A DNA stretch of 64,000 bases from JACVRW01 sp963846505 (GCA_963846505.1 CAWJWD010000007.1:372001-436000), one strand, 5' to 3'; positions 9,514 through 21,252 are shown, counted from the stretch's first letter. Notes: a model not told the origin generated them from the sequence alone. Made by a program: numbers and translations.

Positions 9514-11517
9514 GTGCCCGACTTCAAGGTGAACTCCGCGTATACGGCCGTCGCCGACCAGCCGAAGGCCCGGGCTCAGCTGGCGAAGGGGATCGGCGCG
9601 GGCGACCGCTTCCAGACGCTGCTGGGCGTGACCGGATCGGGCAAGACGGCGACGATGGCGTTCACGATCGAGCAGGTGCAGCGGCCGGCGCTGGTGATCG
9701 CGCACAACAAGACGCTGGCGGCACAGCTCTGCAACGAGTTCCGCGAGCTGTTCCCGGAGAACTCGGTCGAGTACTTCGTCTCGTACTACGACTACTTCCA
9801 GCCGGAGGCCTACGTGCCGGCGCAGGATCTCTACATCGAGAAGGACTCCTCGATCAACGAGGAGATCGAGCGGCTGCGCCACTCGGCGACGTCGTCGTTG
9901 TTCGGGCGTCGGGACACGATCGTCGTCGCCAGCGTCTCCTGCATCTTCGGCCTCGGCTCGCCGGAGAAGTACGACCGCATGATGTTGCTCTTGAAGACGG
10001 GGGAGATGGTCGACCGCGACGCCGTCCTGCGCAAGCTGGTCGACATCCAGTACTCGCGCAACGACAGCGCGCTCGGCCGCGGCTCGTTCCGCGTGCGCGG
10101 CGAGTCGCTGGAGGTCTTCCCGGCCTACGCCGAGACCGCCTACCGCGCGATCTTCTTCGGCGACGAGATCGAGCAGATCCAGCACTTCGACCCGCTCACC
10201 GGCGAGATCCTCGGCGAGCCGGAGCACGTCGGCATCTGGCCGGCGACCCACTACGCGACCGACCAGGCGACGATCGAACGCTCGCTGGTCGAGATCCGCG
10301 ACGAGCTCGAGGCGCGCTGCACGGAGCTGGAGGCCGAGGGCAAGCTGCTGGAGTCGCACCGGCTGCGTCAGCGCACGCAGTTCGACATGGAGATGCTGCG
10401 CGAGCTCGGCTTCTGCAACGGCATCGAGAACTATTCGCGCATCCTCGACGGCCGCGAGCCGGGCGAGCGTCCCTACTGCCTGATCGACTTCTTCCCCGAC
10501 GACTTCGTCTGCTTCATCGACGAGTCGCACCAGACCGTGCCGCAGATCGGCGGCATGCACGCGGGCGACCGCTCGCGCAAGCAGACGCTGGTGGACTACG
10601 GCTTCCGGCTGCCCTCGGCGCTGGACAACCGGCCGCAGACCTTCGAGGAGTTCCTCCAGATCGCGCCGCAGGTGATCTTCGTCTCGGCGACGCCCGGCGA
10701 CTTCGAGCGCAACCACTCGTCGGGGATCGTCGAGCAGTTGGTGCGACCGACGGGGATCATCGACCCCGAGGTCGACGTGCGCGAGACCAAGAACCAGATC
10801 GACGACCTCATGAACGAGATCCGCAAGCGGGTCGAGGTCGAGGAGCGCACGCTGGTCACGACGCTCACGAAGAAGATGTCGGAGGACCTCACCGACTACC
10901 TGCTCGAGCACGGGTTCCGCGTGCGCTACCTGCACTCGGAGATCGACACGCTCGAGCGGATCCAGATCATCCGCGAGCTGCGGCTGGGCGAGTACGACGT
11001 GCTCATCGGCGTCAACCTGCTGCGCGAGGGCCTGGACCTGCCGGAGGTGTCGCTTGTCGCGATCCTCGACGCGGACAAGGAGGGCTTCCTGCGCGGGGAG
11101 ACCTCGCTCGTGCAGACGATCGGTCGCGCCGCCCGCAACATCCGCGGCAAGGTGATCATGTACGCCGACAAGGAGACGGAGGCGATGCGCAGCGCGATCG
11201 GCGAGACCAACCGCCGCCGCGCGATCCAGGTCGCCTACAACGAGCGCAACGGCATCACCCCGGCGACGATCCGGAAGGGCATCTCCGACATCTCGGACTT
11301 CCTGCAGGTCGAGTCCAAGGTGCCGAAGGGACGTGGCCGCAAGCGGGCGCCGGAGACCGAGGGCATGTCGCCGGAGGAGCTGCGGCGCACGGTCGTCGAG
11401 CTCGAGGAGGAGATGCTCGCCGCCGCCGACGACCTGCGCTTCGAGTACGCGGCGAAGCTGCGCGACGAGCTCAAGGAGCTGCGGCGGGAGCTCGACGCGG
11501 CCGAGGCCGGAACCTAA
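9514..11517 (+). CDS. uvrB: excinuclease ABC subunit B
   Basis: Damage-verification helicase of nucleotide excision repair, 667 residues, normal length. Walker A GVTGSGKTATMAF near residue 38, beta-hairpin region YYDYFQPEAYVP, DESHQT box, helicase motif VNLLREGLDLPEVSLVAILDADKEG cut here as VNLLREGLDLPEV, motif VI QTIGRAARN and a C-terminal UVR domain (about residues 625-662, FEYAAKLRDEL) for UvrC contact. GTG start at 9514. I saw no GAAC-N4-GTTC box upstream, unlike uvrA. Confidence 0.97.
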   Translation: MPDFKVNSAYTAVADQPKARAQLAKGIGAGDRFQTLLGVTGSGKTATMAFTIEQVQRPALVIAHNKTLAAQLCNEFRELFPENSVEYFVSYYDYFQPEAYVPAQDLYIEKDSSINEEIERLRHSATSSLFGRRDTIVVASVSCIFGLGSPEKYDRMMLLLKTGEMVDRDAVLRKLVDIQYSRNDSALGRGSFRVRGESLEVFPAYAETAYRAIFFGDEIEQIQHFDPLTGEILGEPEHVGIWPATHYATDQATIERSLVEIRDELEARCTELEAEGKLLESHRLRQRTQFDMEMLRELGFCNGIENYSRILDGREPGERPYCLIDFFPDDFVCFIDESHQTVPQIGGMHAGDRSRKQTLVDYGFRLPSALDNRPQTFEEFLQIAPQVIFVSATPGDFERNHSSGIVEQLVRPTGIIDPEVDVRETKNQIDDLMNEIRKRVEVEERTLVTTLTKKMSEDLTDYLLEHGFRVRYLHSEIDTLERIQIIRELRLGEYDVLIGVNLLREGLDLPEVSLVAILDADKEGFLRGETSLVQTIGRAARNIRGKVIMYADKETEAMRSAIGETNRRRAIQVAYNERNGITPATIRKGISDISDFLQVESKVPKGRGRKRAPETEGMSPEELRRTVVELEEEMLAAADDLRFEYAAKLRDELKELRRELDAAEAGT

Positions 11518-11519
11518 AA

Positions 11520-11536
11520 GGCTCGTACATCGAGCC
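11520..11536. terminator. short hairpin after uvrB
   Basis: Perfect 6-bp stem GGCTCG / CGAGCC with loop TACAT, immediately after the uvrB stop. It is preceded by AAAA and followed by AATT, with no U-run. Could be a weak terminator or part of the leader of the next gene. Confidence 0.35.
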
Positions 11537-11550
11537 AATTGGCGGCTAGG

Positions 11551-13152
11551 ATGATTGGCGTGGGAAGGAGGACGGTGCGCAGCGGCTATGGGCTCGGAAT
11601 GGCGCTCGCGCTGCTGCTTGCGCTCGTCCCGGCCGCGAACGCCACCGAGGGCTCGGGCCTCGTGCACTCCTCCCAGCTGGCCGACGGTGCCCAGCGCCTG
11701 ACGTATCGCATCGGCCCGCTCACGATCACGCCGGGGCAGAACAAGATCGACTACACGGCGATCAGGGAGAAGCCGCAGATCGACGGCTACATCACGCGCA
11801 TCAAGCCGGACCTGATCTACGCCGACGGCAAGGTCCCGCGCGTGGACATCCTGCACCTGCACCACGGCGTCTGGGCGAGCGTCGGCGGCCAGGACGCGAC
11901 GTCGGCGAGCCTGCCGGCGGAGCGCTTCTTCGCGGCGGGCGAGGAGAAGACGATCTTCACGATGCCGAGGGGCTACGGGTATCCCTACAAGGCGTCGAGC
12001 ATCTGGCTCCTGAACCACATGATCCACAACCTGATCACCGCGCCGGCGCAGGTGTACCTGACCTACACGATCGACTTCATCCCGGCCAGCTCGGCGCAGG
12101 CGAAGACGATTCGGCCGGTCAAGCCGGTCTGGATGGACGTCCAGAACGGTGAGGTGTATCCGGTCTTCGACGTCAAGAAGAACGCCGGCAAGAAGGGTCG
12201 CTACACCTATCCGACCCAGGCACGCAACCCCTACGGCAACGGTGCGCGCAAGAACGAATGGGTCGTGCCGCGCGACGGCGTGCTGGTCGCGACCGCCGGC
12301 CATTTGCACCCGGGCGGCCTCTACACCGACATGTGGCTGACGCGCAACGGCGCCAAGGCGGCCAAGGTCAACTGCGCTCGCAAGGCGAGTGCGGCGGCAC
12401 GCAAGCGCTGTGCTCGCAGCCGTCCCTCGGTCAAGGGCAACACGGCGCATCTCTTCCGCTCGAACGCCAAATACTGGGAGCCGGCCGGCGCGGTGTCCTG
12501 GGACGTGGCGATGACCGCCACGCGGCCGGACTGGAAGGTCAAGTTGCGCCGCGGCGACACGCTGAAGGTCACCGCGACCTACGACAGCAAGCGCGCCGCC
12601 TGGTACGAGTCGATGGGGATCATGATCGCCTACATGGCCTCCAGCGGCCCGGGCGACGATCCGTTCCAGAAGCGGGTCGACTGGCCGGGCAAGGTCACCC
12701 ACGGCCACCTGCCGGAGAACGACAACCACGGTGGCAAGGCAACCGACCTGCCAGACCCGCGCGCGCTGGGGGACGGGGTCTTCGCGCCCGGCGCGATCGA
12801 CATCACCGGCTTCACCTACCGCTACGGCGACCTCGCGTTGCCAGGCGAGCGGGGCCGACCGCCGGTCGTGCGACCTGGGCAGTCGCTGCAGTTCCTGCTC
12901 TCCCAGCAGGACAACTCGCAGGGCATCTACCACTCGGTCACGTCCTGCGAGGCCCCCTGCAACCGCAGCACCGGGATCGCCTATCCGCTCGCGGACGGCA
13001 AGTTCGACTTCGACTCCGGTCAGCTCGGCGACAGGACCCCTGCGGTCGGGCGCATGGGCTGGAAGACGCCGAAGAGCCTGCCCCAGGGCACCTACACGTA
13101 CTTCTGTCGCATCCACCCGTCGATGCGCGGTGCGTTCCGCGTGAAGAAGTAG
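11551..13152 (+). CDS. secreted copper protein with C-terminal cupredoxin domain
   Basis: About 533 residues with a Sec signal (RRTVRSGYGLGMALALLLALVPAANA). The middle is rich in histidine motifs (DILHLHHGVW, NHMIHNL, ATAGHLHPGG), resembling type II copper monooxygenase folds. The C-terminal 150 residues form a cupredoxin: a His in GIYHSVTSC and the type 1 copper ligand set C-x2-H-x2-M in TYFCRIHPSMRGAF. Function unknown; extracytoplasmic copper binding or redox is well supported. The start is uncertain: ATG 11551 is in frame, but GTG 11575 has GGAAGGAGG just upstream and a TAGGAT -10-like box at 11547, so translation may begin there. Confidence 0.7.
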   Translation: MIGVGRRTVRSGYGLGMALALLLALVPAANATEGSGLVHSSQLADGAQRLTYRIGPLTITPGQNKIDYTAIREKPQIDGYITRIKPDLIYADGKVPRVDILHLHHGVWASVGGQDATSASLPAERFFAAGEEKTIFTMPRGYGYPYKASSIWLLNHMIHNLITAPAQVYLTYTIDFIPASSAQAKTIRPVKPVWMDVQNGEVYPVFDVKKNAGKKGRYTYPTQARNPYGNGARKNEWVVPRDGVLVATAGHLHPGGLYTDMWLTRNGAKAAKVNCARKASAAARKRCARSRPSVKGNTAHLFRSNAKYWEPAGAVSWDVAMTATRPDWKVKLRRGDTLKVTATYDSKRAAWYESMGIMIAYMASSGPGDDPFQKRVDWPGKVTHGHLPENDNHGGKATDLPDPRALGDGVFAPGAIDITGFTYRYGDLALPGERGRPPVVRPGQSLQFLLSQQDNSQGIYHSVTSCEAPCNRSTGIAYPLADGKFDFDSGQLGDRTPAVGRMGWKTPKSLPQGTYTYFCRIHPSMRGAFRVKK

Positions 13153-13181
13153 CCCGCGGGCGGTCGCTACCCTACGGCCGC

Positions 13182-14000
13182 GTGGAGGGGTCGCAAGGAG
13201 ATCGGCAGGTCAGCGCAGCGGCGGCCGCGGCCGAGCGCGTGCGCGAGATCATCGAGGCTGCCGAGCGCAGCGCCGCGGCCATCGAGGCCGAGGCCCGCGC
13301 GGACGCCGAGCGCATCCGCGCCGAGGCCGCCAGCGATGCCGGCGCCGCCCGCGACGGCGCCGAGTCCGAGGCTTCGGCCTACGTCGAGCGCGTCCGCGAG
13401 CTTGCCGACCGCATGGCCGAACGCGCCGGAGCGATCGAGCAGGAGCTCGACGAGCTGCTCGGACGCGCCCGCGACTCCGTCAGCTCCCTGACCGGGTCGC
13501 TGCGCTCGAGCGCAGCGTCCCTGAGCGCGGAGCTGGACCAGCTGCGCGCCGGCCTCGCCCACATCCGCGGCGAAGGACCGCCAGCCGTCGAGGCAGCCAC
13601 GCCGAGCGCGGAGACGACGCCCGTGGCGGAAGCTGTTCCGGTGGCGTCAGGGGAGACCCCGGTCGCGGAGGCTGCGCCTGTCGCGGAGGCTGCTCCAGTC
13701 GCGTCAGAGGAGACCACGGCGGCAGAGCCGTCTCGGGCACCGGCCGATCCTCCCGTCGAAGCTGCTGCAGACGCCGAGGCAGCGCAGGCGCCCGAGGGTG
13801 CTGCGGCCCCGGAAGGTCAGGGTGAGGGCGCTGCCGAGGCGCCGTCGACGCCCGGGAACGAGGGCGCCCGGCTGATCGCGCTCAACATGGCCCTCGGCGG
13901 CAGTCCGCGCGAGGAGACGGCCGCCTACCTCGCGGAGAACTTCGAGCTCGAGGATCCGGACACGCTGCTCGACGACGTCTACGCCCGCGCCGGGAAGTAG
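13182..14000 (+). CDS. coiled-coil protein with conserved C-terminal helical domain
   Basis: 272 residues, no signal peptide. Residues 1-130 are an alanine/arginine/glutamate-rich coiled coil (AERVREIIEAAERSAAAIEA and onward), resembling DivIVA-like or ATPase-stator-like rods. A low-complexity linker of near-repeated 'PVAEAAPVA' units follows. The last 45 residues (ARLIALNMALGGSPREETAA ... LLDDVYARAGK) form a compact domain that I recall at the ends of other Solirubrobacterales coiled-coil proteins. Possibly a cell-division or scaffold protein; that is inference. Confidence 0.6.
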   Translation: MEGSQGDRQVSAAAAAAERVREIIEAAERSAAAIEAEARADAERIRAEAASDAGAARDGAESEASAYVERVRELADRMAERAGAIEQELDELLGRARDSVSSLTGSLRSSAASLSAELDQLRAGLAHIRGEGPPAVEAATPSAETTPVAEAVPVASGETPVAEAAPVAEAAPVASEETTAAEPSRAPADPPVEAAADAEAAQAPEGAAAPEGQGEGAAEAPSTPGNEGARLIALNMALGGSPREETAAYLAENFELEDPDTLLDDVYARAGK

Positions 14001-14016
14001 CTCCACCTCCCACGGC

Positions 14017-14415
14017 TCAGCCGACCGGCGAGGCGAGCTCGACGAGGTTGCCCTCGAGGTCGCGCACGTAGGCGACCTCCTGGCCCCACGGCTTGACCTG
14101 GGGTGCGCTCAGCTCGGCCGCCCCGGCCTCGAGCGCCCGCGCGAAGGCGCCGGGAACGTCGTCGGTGACGAAGCAGACCTCGAAGGCGGGCGGTGCACCA
14201 GCCGCGTCCGCGGGACCGAAGGCGTCCGGCAGGCTCAGCGCGGCCAGCCCATGGGTCGCGAACGCGAGCGTGGTCGCACCGGTCTCCAGCTCGGCGTACT
14301 CGCCGCTCTCGTGCACGAAGCGCCGACGCTGCTCGAACGCCCGCTCGTAGAAGTCGAGCGTGGCTGCCACGTCCCGCACATAGAGGATCGTGTACCCAAA
14401 GCGCATACTGGCCAT
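14017..14415 (-). CDS. VOC (glyoxalase/bleomycin-resistance fold) protein
   Basis: 132 residues, single VOC module pair: GYTILYVRDVAATLDFYERAF opens the fold (truncated here to its first strand and helix), FEVCFVTDDVPGAFARALEAG is the second half, and WGQEVAYVRDLEGNLVELASP closes it with the usual metal-ligand glutamate. Substrate not predictable. Convergent with the coiled-coil gene and divergent from the multicopper oxidase. Confidence 0.85.
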   Translation of the reverse strand: MASMRFGYTILYVRDVAATLDFYERAFEQRRRFVHESGEYAELETGATTLAFATHGLAALSLPDAFGPADAAGAPPAFEVCFVTDDVPGAFARALEAGAAELSAPQVKPWGQEVAYVRDLEGNLVELASPVG

Positions 14416-14529
14416 CGTAGGTGCGGTATCCCGCCCTCGCCAGCACTCGATCCGATGTCAGGCCGTGGCGGCGCCCAGAAGAAGTGGTACTGATGTGCAA
14501 GTATCTCCGGACCCCAGTTGCCTGACCCC

Positions 14530-15633
14530 ATGCCCTTCGATCCATCTAGCGACGACCTCTCCGGCGCCGGTTTCGGCCGCCGTGGCTTCCTGGCCGCGGG
14601 CGGTGCCGCGTTCCTGTGCACGATCGGCGGCAAGACCGTCGCGGTGCGCTCGGCCGCGGACGTCGAGCGCGTCGATGCCGCGGCCGCGGCCCTGGCTCGT
14701 CCGGCAGCGGCCAAGCAGCCGAAGGTCGTCAGGGAGCCGGTCGACTCCGCGCAGTACCCGACGCCCTCGCCCCAGCCCGGCGGCACGCAGCGCGAGTACT
14801 GGCTGAGCGCGCGCACGATCCGCTGGAACGTCGCCCCGACCGGGCGCGACGAGTGGATGAAGAAGGCGGTGCCGCGCCAGCGCGTGCTGCGCGCCTTCGT
14901 CTACCAGCAGTACAGCGCCGGCTTCGCCGAGCCGATCGGGCCGGCGCGGATCCCCGGCCCGACGCTCTACGCCGAGGTCGGGGACACGCTCGTCGTGCAC
15001 TTCCGCAACGCCGACAGGCGGCTCGACCAGGCCGTCACCGTCCACCCGCACGGCGTGCGCTACAACCCGGAGTACGACGGTGCCTACCTCGGCGACTACA
15101 CGCGCGCGGGCGGCTTCGTCGCGCCGGGCGAGGAGTTCACCTACGTCTGGGAGGCGACGCCGGACTCGGTCGGCGCCTGGGCCTACCACGACCACGGGCC
15201 CAACCACACGCTCAACACCTTCCGCGGCCTCTTCGGCGGCATCGTGATCCGCGAGCGCGGGGCGCCGGCGCCGGACGTGGAGGAGGTGCTGTTCCTGCAC
15301 AACTTCCCGCCCCAGATCAGCGGCATCCCACGCCTGCTGCACTGCATCAACGGGCGCACGTTCGCGGGCAACACGCCGATCATCCGCGCGCGCGTGGGTC
15401 AGCGCGTGGCGCTGCACGTGATCGGGATGGACTCGAACTTCCACACCTTCCACATCCACGGGCACCGCTGGCGCGACTCCGGCGGGGCCTTCGTCGACTG
15501 CCCGACGCTCGGACCCAACGAGACGATCAGCGCGGACTTCGTGGAGGACAACCCAGGACGCTGGCTGTATCACTGCCACGTCTTCAGCCACCAGGACGCC
15601 GGCATGGCCGGTTGGTACGTGGTGGAGCCGTGA
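14530..15633 (+). CDS. Tat-exported multicopper oxidase
   Basis: 367 residues from ATG 14530 (a TTG at 14518 is the alternative). A twin-arginine signal, FGRRGFLAAGGAAF, indicates folded export. All multicopper motifs are present: HPHG, HDHG, HTFHIHGH, and HCHVFSHQDAGM with the T1 Cys-His-Met. The size fits a compact laccase-like or two-domain oxidase rather than a three-domain one. It oxidises an unknown substrate with O2 outside the membrane. The beta-helix gene starts 24 nt downstream, implying an operon. Confidence 0.88.
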   Translation: MPFDPSSDDLSGAGFGRRGFLAAGGAAFLCTIGGKTVAVRSAADVERVDAAAAALARPAAAKQPKVVREPVDSAQYPTPSPQPGGTQREYWLSARTIRWNVAPTGRDEWMKKAVPRQRVLRAFVYQQYSAGFAEPIGPARIPGPTLYAEVGDTLVVHFRNADRRLDQAVTVHPHGVRYNPEYDGAYLGDYTRAGGFVAPGEEFTYVWEATPDSVGAWAYHDHGPNHTLNTFRGLFGGIVIRERGAPAPDVEEVLFLHNFPPQISGIPRLLHCINGRTFAGNTPIIRARVGQRVALHVIGMDSNFHTFHIHGHRWRDSGGAFVDCPTLGPNETISADFVEDNPGRWLYHCHVFSHQDAGMAGWYVVEP

Positions 15634-15656
15634 AAACAAGGAGAGAGGGGAGAGGG

Positions 15657-17012
15657 ATGCGAATCGCGCACGGACTCGCGCTCGTCGCTGCGGCGGCGCT
15701 CGCCGTCCCGGCGACCGCCGGGGCACAGAACGACTATCCGGCGCCCAAGGATCCGGGCAAGGGCCCGGCCAAGGTGCGTGGCAAGGCCAAGACGCTGACG
15801 GTCTGCAAGCAGAAGCGCTGCAAGTACAAGACGATCGGCAAGGCGGTCAAGGCCGCGACCGGCCGCGACACGATCAAGGTCAAGCGCGGCACCTACAAGG
15901 AGAGCGTGTCGATCGTCGGGAGCCGCTACGACGGACTGAAGCTGATCGGCGACGCCAAGCGCCCCAACCGCGTCAAGCTCGACGGCAAGGGGCTGAAGCG
16001 CGGCAAGAACCAGAACGGCGTCTTCGTCAACAACGCCGACGGCGTCACGGTCAAGGGCTTCCACGCCAGGAACTACAAGGCCAACTGCTTCTTCGCCGTC
16101 AACGTCGACGGCTACCTGCTCACGAACCTCGTGGCCGAGCGCTGCGGCGTCTACGGCGTCTACGCCTTCAACTCCAAGGGCGGCACGATGAGCAACTCCG
16201 AGGCGTTCTACAACAGCGACTCGGGCTTCTACGTCGGTCAGACCCCGCCGCAGAAGGGCAAGAAGAAGCGCACGATCGTGCGCAACGTCGACTCGTGGGG
16301 CAACGTGCTCGGCTTCTCCGGCACGAACATGCGCTACGTCACGATCACCAAGAGCCGCTGGTACGACAACGGCGCCGGGATCGTGCCGAACGCGCTCGAC
16401 TCGGAGAAGTACTGGCCGCCCCAGGAGAACGTCATCGCAGACAACGACATCTTCTGGAACAACTTCAACTTCTACTACGGCGCGCCGTTCAAGATCCCCG
16501 AGACCTCGGCCGCCGACCTGACGTACCCGATCGGCGTCGGCGTGCTGCTGCTCGGCAGCCAGGACACGGTGATCGAACGCAACCGCTTCGACGGCAACTA
16601 CCTGGCGGCCTTCAGCGAGATCCCCGCGATCAACCTGATCGCCGACCATCCGGGCGACGCGGCGTTCGCCGAGGCAGCCGCGCTGAAGAACAACGTCGTG
16701 CGCGGCAACGACTTCGGTGGGGGCGGCAACGACCTCAACGGGCGCGACATGGTCTACGACGGCTCGGGCAGCGGCAACTGCTTCGAGGGCAACATCGTGC
16801 GCAGCCCGAACGTCCCGGCCGACAACGGCACGTTCGCGCCGTGTCCGGGGCCGGCGCAGAACACGAGCAACCCGAGCGCGCTCGCCGAGGCGCTCGGCTT
16901 CGCGCTCTCGACGAACAAGTCGGATCCGGCCTCGTTCGAGAAGTTCTGGCTCAGGCACCCGCATGCGGCGCGCAAGGGCTACACGCCGCTCGAGCGGTAT
17001 ACGGGCAAGTAG
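15657..17012 (+). CDS. secreted right-handed parallel beta-helix protein (NosD/pectate-lyase-like)
   Basis: 451 residues with a Sec signal (RIAHGLALVAAAALAVPATAGAQ). The body has parallel beta-helix rungs rich in N/G/V (GVFVNNADGVTVKGFHARNY, NVIADNDIFWNNFNFYYG, NNVVRGNDFGGGGNDLNG), like periplasmic NosD/CASH proteins. An unusually lysine-rich N-terminal stretch (CKQKRCKYKTIGKAVKAA) includes a Cys pair. ATG follows a purine-rich ribosome site (GAGAGAGGGGAGAGGG). Position in the multicopper-oxidase operon suggests copper delivery or a cell-surface sugar role; no catalytic residues are assigned. Confidence 0.75.
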   Translation: MRIAHGLALVAAAALAVPATAGAQNDYPAPKDPGKGPAKVRGKAKTLTVCKQKRCKYKTIGKAVKAATGRDTIKVKRGTYKESVSIVGSRYDGLKLIGDAKRPNRVKLDGKGLKRGKNQNGVFVNNADGVTVKGFHARNYKANCFFAVNVDGYLLTNLVAERCGVYGVYAFNSKGGTMSNSEAFYNSDSGFYVGQTPPQKGKKKRTIVRNVDSWGNVLGFSGTNMRYVTITKSRWYDNGAGIVPNALDSEKYWPPQENVIADNDIFWNNFNFYYGAPFKIPETSAADLTYPIGVGVLLLGSQDTVIERNRFDGNYLAAFSEIPAINLIADHPGDAAFAEAAALKNNVVRGNDFGGGGNDLNGRDMVYDGSGSGNCFEGNIVRSPNVPADNGTFAPCPGPAQNTSNPSALAEALGFALSTNKSDPASFEKFWLRHPHAARKGYTPLERYTGK

Positions 17013-17032
17013 GAGAGGGAAGGAAGGGGAGT

Positions 17033-17060
17033 GCCGCCCGGCGCGCAGGCGCCGGGCGGC
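17033..17060. terminator. 12-bp GC-rich hairpin between beta-helix and cupredoxin genes
   Basis: Perfect stem GCCGCCCGGCGC / GCGCCGGGCGGC with loop GCAG, 20 nt after the beta-helix stop. No U-run. It may attenuate read-through into the cupredoxin gene or protect the upstream mRNA end. Confidence 0.45.
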
Positions 17061-17094
17061 GCGGCCCGACAGCCACGGAGCGGGAGGACATGAC

Positions 17095-17478
17095 GTGAGA
17101 GCCAAGACGGTGCTGGCAGGGGCGGCCCTCGCCGCGCTGGGGGCGGCCCCGGCGGCGGCGCTGGCCGGGGGCGACGGCCCGGCGGCGCACGCCGCTGCCA
17201 AGCCGGTCAAGAAGACGATCAAGGTGCGCGACAACTTCTTCGCCCCCGCGAAGCTGACCGTGCCGAAGGACAGCACGCTGGTCTGGAAGTGGCCGCGCGT
17301 GGCGGGGGACGTGCACGACGTCTACGCGGCGACCAAGCCGAAGGGCTTCAAGCGCTTCCACTCGGACGCCGCGGCCTCCGACTACAGCTTCAAGCGCAAG
17401 CTCACGAAGGCCGGGAAGTATCTCGTCGTCTGCACGCTGCACGAGGAGATGACGATGACCGTGAAGGTCGAGAAGTAG
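17095..17478 (+). CDS. small secreted cupredoxin (plastocyanin/azurin-like)
   Basis: 127 residues. Signal-like N terminus (VRAKTVLAGAALAALGAAPAAALA), then a single blue-copper domain: DNFFAPAKLTVPKDSTLVWKW core strand region, His in GDVHDVY and the loop VVCTLHEEM giving Cys, His and Met ligands. It is probably an electron carrier for the neighbouring multicopper oxidase. GTG at 17095 was chosen because GGGAGG lies 7 nt upstream; the nearby ATG at 17090 runs straight into a stop. Confidence 0.88.
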   Translation: MRAKTVLAGAALAALGAAPAAALAGGDGPAAHAAAKPVKKTIKVRDNFFAPAKLTVPKDSTLVWKWPRVAGDVHDVYAATKPKGFKRFHSDAAASDYSFKRKLTKAGKYLVVCTLHEEMTMTVKVEK

Positions 17479-17484
17479 CCCGAT

Positions 17485-17501
17485 TCCCGCAGTTTGCGGG
17501 A
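17485..17501. terminator. hairpin after cupredoxin gene
   Basis: Perfect 7-bp stem TCCCGCA / TGCGGGA with 3-nt loop GTT, 6 nt after the cupredoxin stop and immediately before the uvrA SOS box. No U-run, but the position suits transcript termination. Confidence 0.45.
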
Positions 17502-17502
17502 T

Positions 17503-17516
17503 CGAACACGCGTTCG
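17503..17516. promoter_or_regulatory. LexA/SOS box of uvrA
   Basis: CGAACACGCGTTCG fits the Gram-positive/actinobacterial LexA consensus CGAAC-RNRY-GTTYG at every position. It sits 39 nt before the uvrA start. A possible promoter lies just downstream: TTGGCT (17520-17525) and TAGACT (17541-17546) with a 15-nt spacer, so LexA bound here could block RNA polymerase. Confidence 0.8.
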
Positions 17517-17554
17517 AATTTGGCTGACCGGGGACGCCTCTAGACTCGGAGGCC

Positions 17555-20428
<2,874 letters not shown>

Positions 20429-20448
20429 GCAGCGGCCGCAAGCCCGTC

Positions 20449-21186
20449 CTAGCTGACGAGCGCCTGGCCCCAGACGCCGCAGTCGTCGGTGGCGCTGCCC
20501 GGCATGCTGTCCGGCGCTCCGAGCACGTAGAGCTCGACGCTGACGGTCTTGCCGCCGGCGCCGCGGAACACCAGGTCGCCGTTGGTGCTGGGGTTGTTGG
20601 CGTCGATCGGCAGCGCGACCGTCTGCAGGTCCCCGACGTCGAAGTTGCCGTCGGCGCTGGTGGTGCCGACGGTCTCCGAGATCGCCGAGCCGGTCTCGGT
20701 GGTGGAGGCGCGCACGGTGAGCGAGCCGCCCGCGCCGCACTCGGCCTCGAGCTTCAGTCCGCCCGTGTCGAGGATCGAGGTGAAGGCCGTGCCGTCGGGA
20801 GCCGAGAAGGCGATCTTGCTCGCGGAGACTCCGCCGACCGCGTCGGCGGCAGCAGCCGAATCCGCCTTGGTGGCCTCCGGGACCTTGCCCAGCTTCGACT
20901 CGTCGACGTCGGCGCCGGTCAGCGTGTTGAGCGCGACGTCGACCCCCCGCACCGTGCTGTTGCGGATGTCGAAGCCCCGGATCTCGTTGTTGCGGAGGTC
21001 CTGCGTGCGGATCGTGCTGTTGCGGATGTCCTTGGAGCGGATCGTGTCGTCCTTGACCTCGCGGCTGTCGATGAAGCCCGTGGCCACGCCGTAGGACACC
21101 CCACCCAGCGACAGGAACAGTGCGAGCAGGGCGACGAGCATGGCCGGGGACGGCCGGCGAGCAAGGATGCGGGTCAAGACGGTCAC
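20449..21186 (-). CDS. Solirubrobacterales-type surface protein with pentapeptide-like repeats (paralogue A)
   Basis: 245 residues. N-terminal membrane or signal segment (RRPSPAMLVALLALFLSLGG), then conserved VSYGVATGFIDSREV, then about ten tandem 5-residue units with a hydrophobic residue every fifth position (IRSKD IRNST IRTQD LRNNE IRGFD IRNST VRGVD), suggesting a small pentapeptide beta-helix. The C-terminal part is a Ser/Thr/Gly-rich beta domain with two cysteines. Two more copies follow at 22.5 and 23.2 kb. The start is GTG 21186 or the in-frame TTG 21177, the latter better spaced from GAGGAG. Function unknown. Confidence 0.7.
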   Translation of the reverse strand: MTVLTRILARRPSPAMLVALLALFLSLGGVSYGVATGFIDSREVKDDTIRSKDIRNSTIRTQDLRNNEIRGFDIRNSTVRGVDVALNTLTGADVDESKLGKVPEATKADSAAAADAVGGVSASKIAFSAPDGTAFTSILDTGGLKLEAECGAGGSLTVRASTTETGSAISETVGTTSADGNFDVGDLQTVALPIDANNPSTNGDLVFRGAGGKTVSVELYVLGAPDSMPGSATDDCGVWGQALVS

Positions 21187-21252
21187 TCCTCGATGAAGAT
21201 CGGGTTCAGACCCCGAACACCGTAGGCGAGGCGGAGGAGCGGTGCGGTCCGG

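Noticed and set aside
9499..13116. A 1205-codon open frame on the minus strand opposite uvrB and the cupredoxin gene
   Set aside because: High GC content creates long antisense open frames; the translation is low-complexity Arg/Val/Leu/Asp/Ala without motifs, and the plus strand carries unmistakable uvrB.
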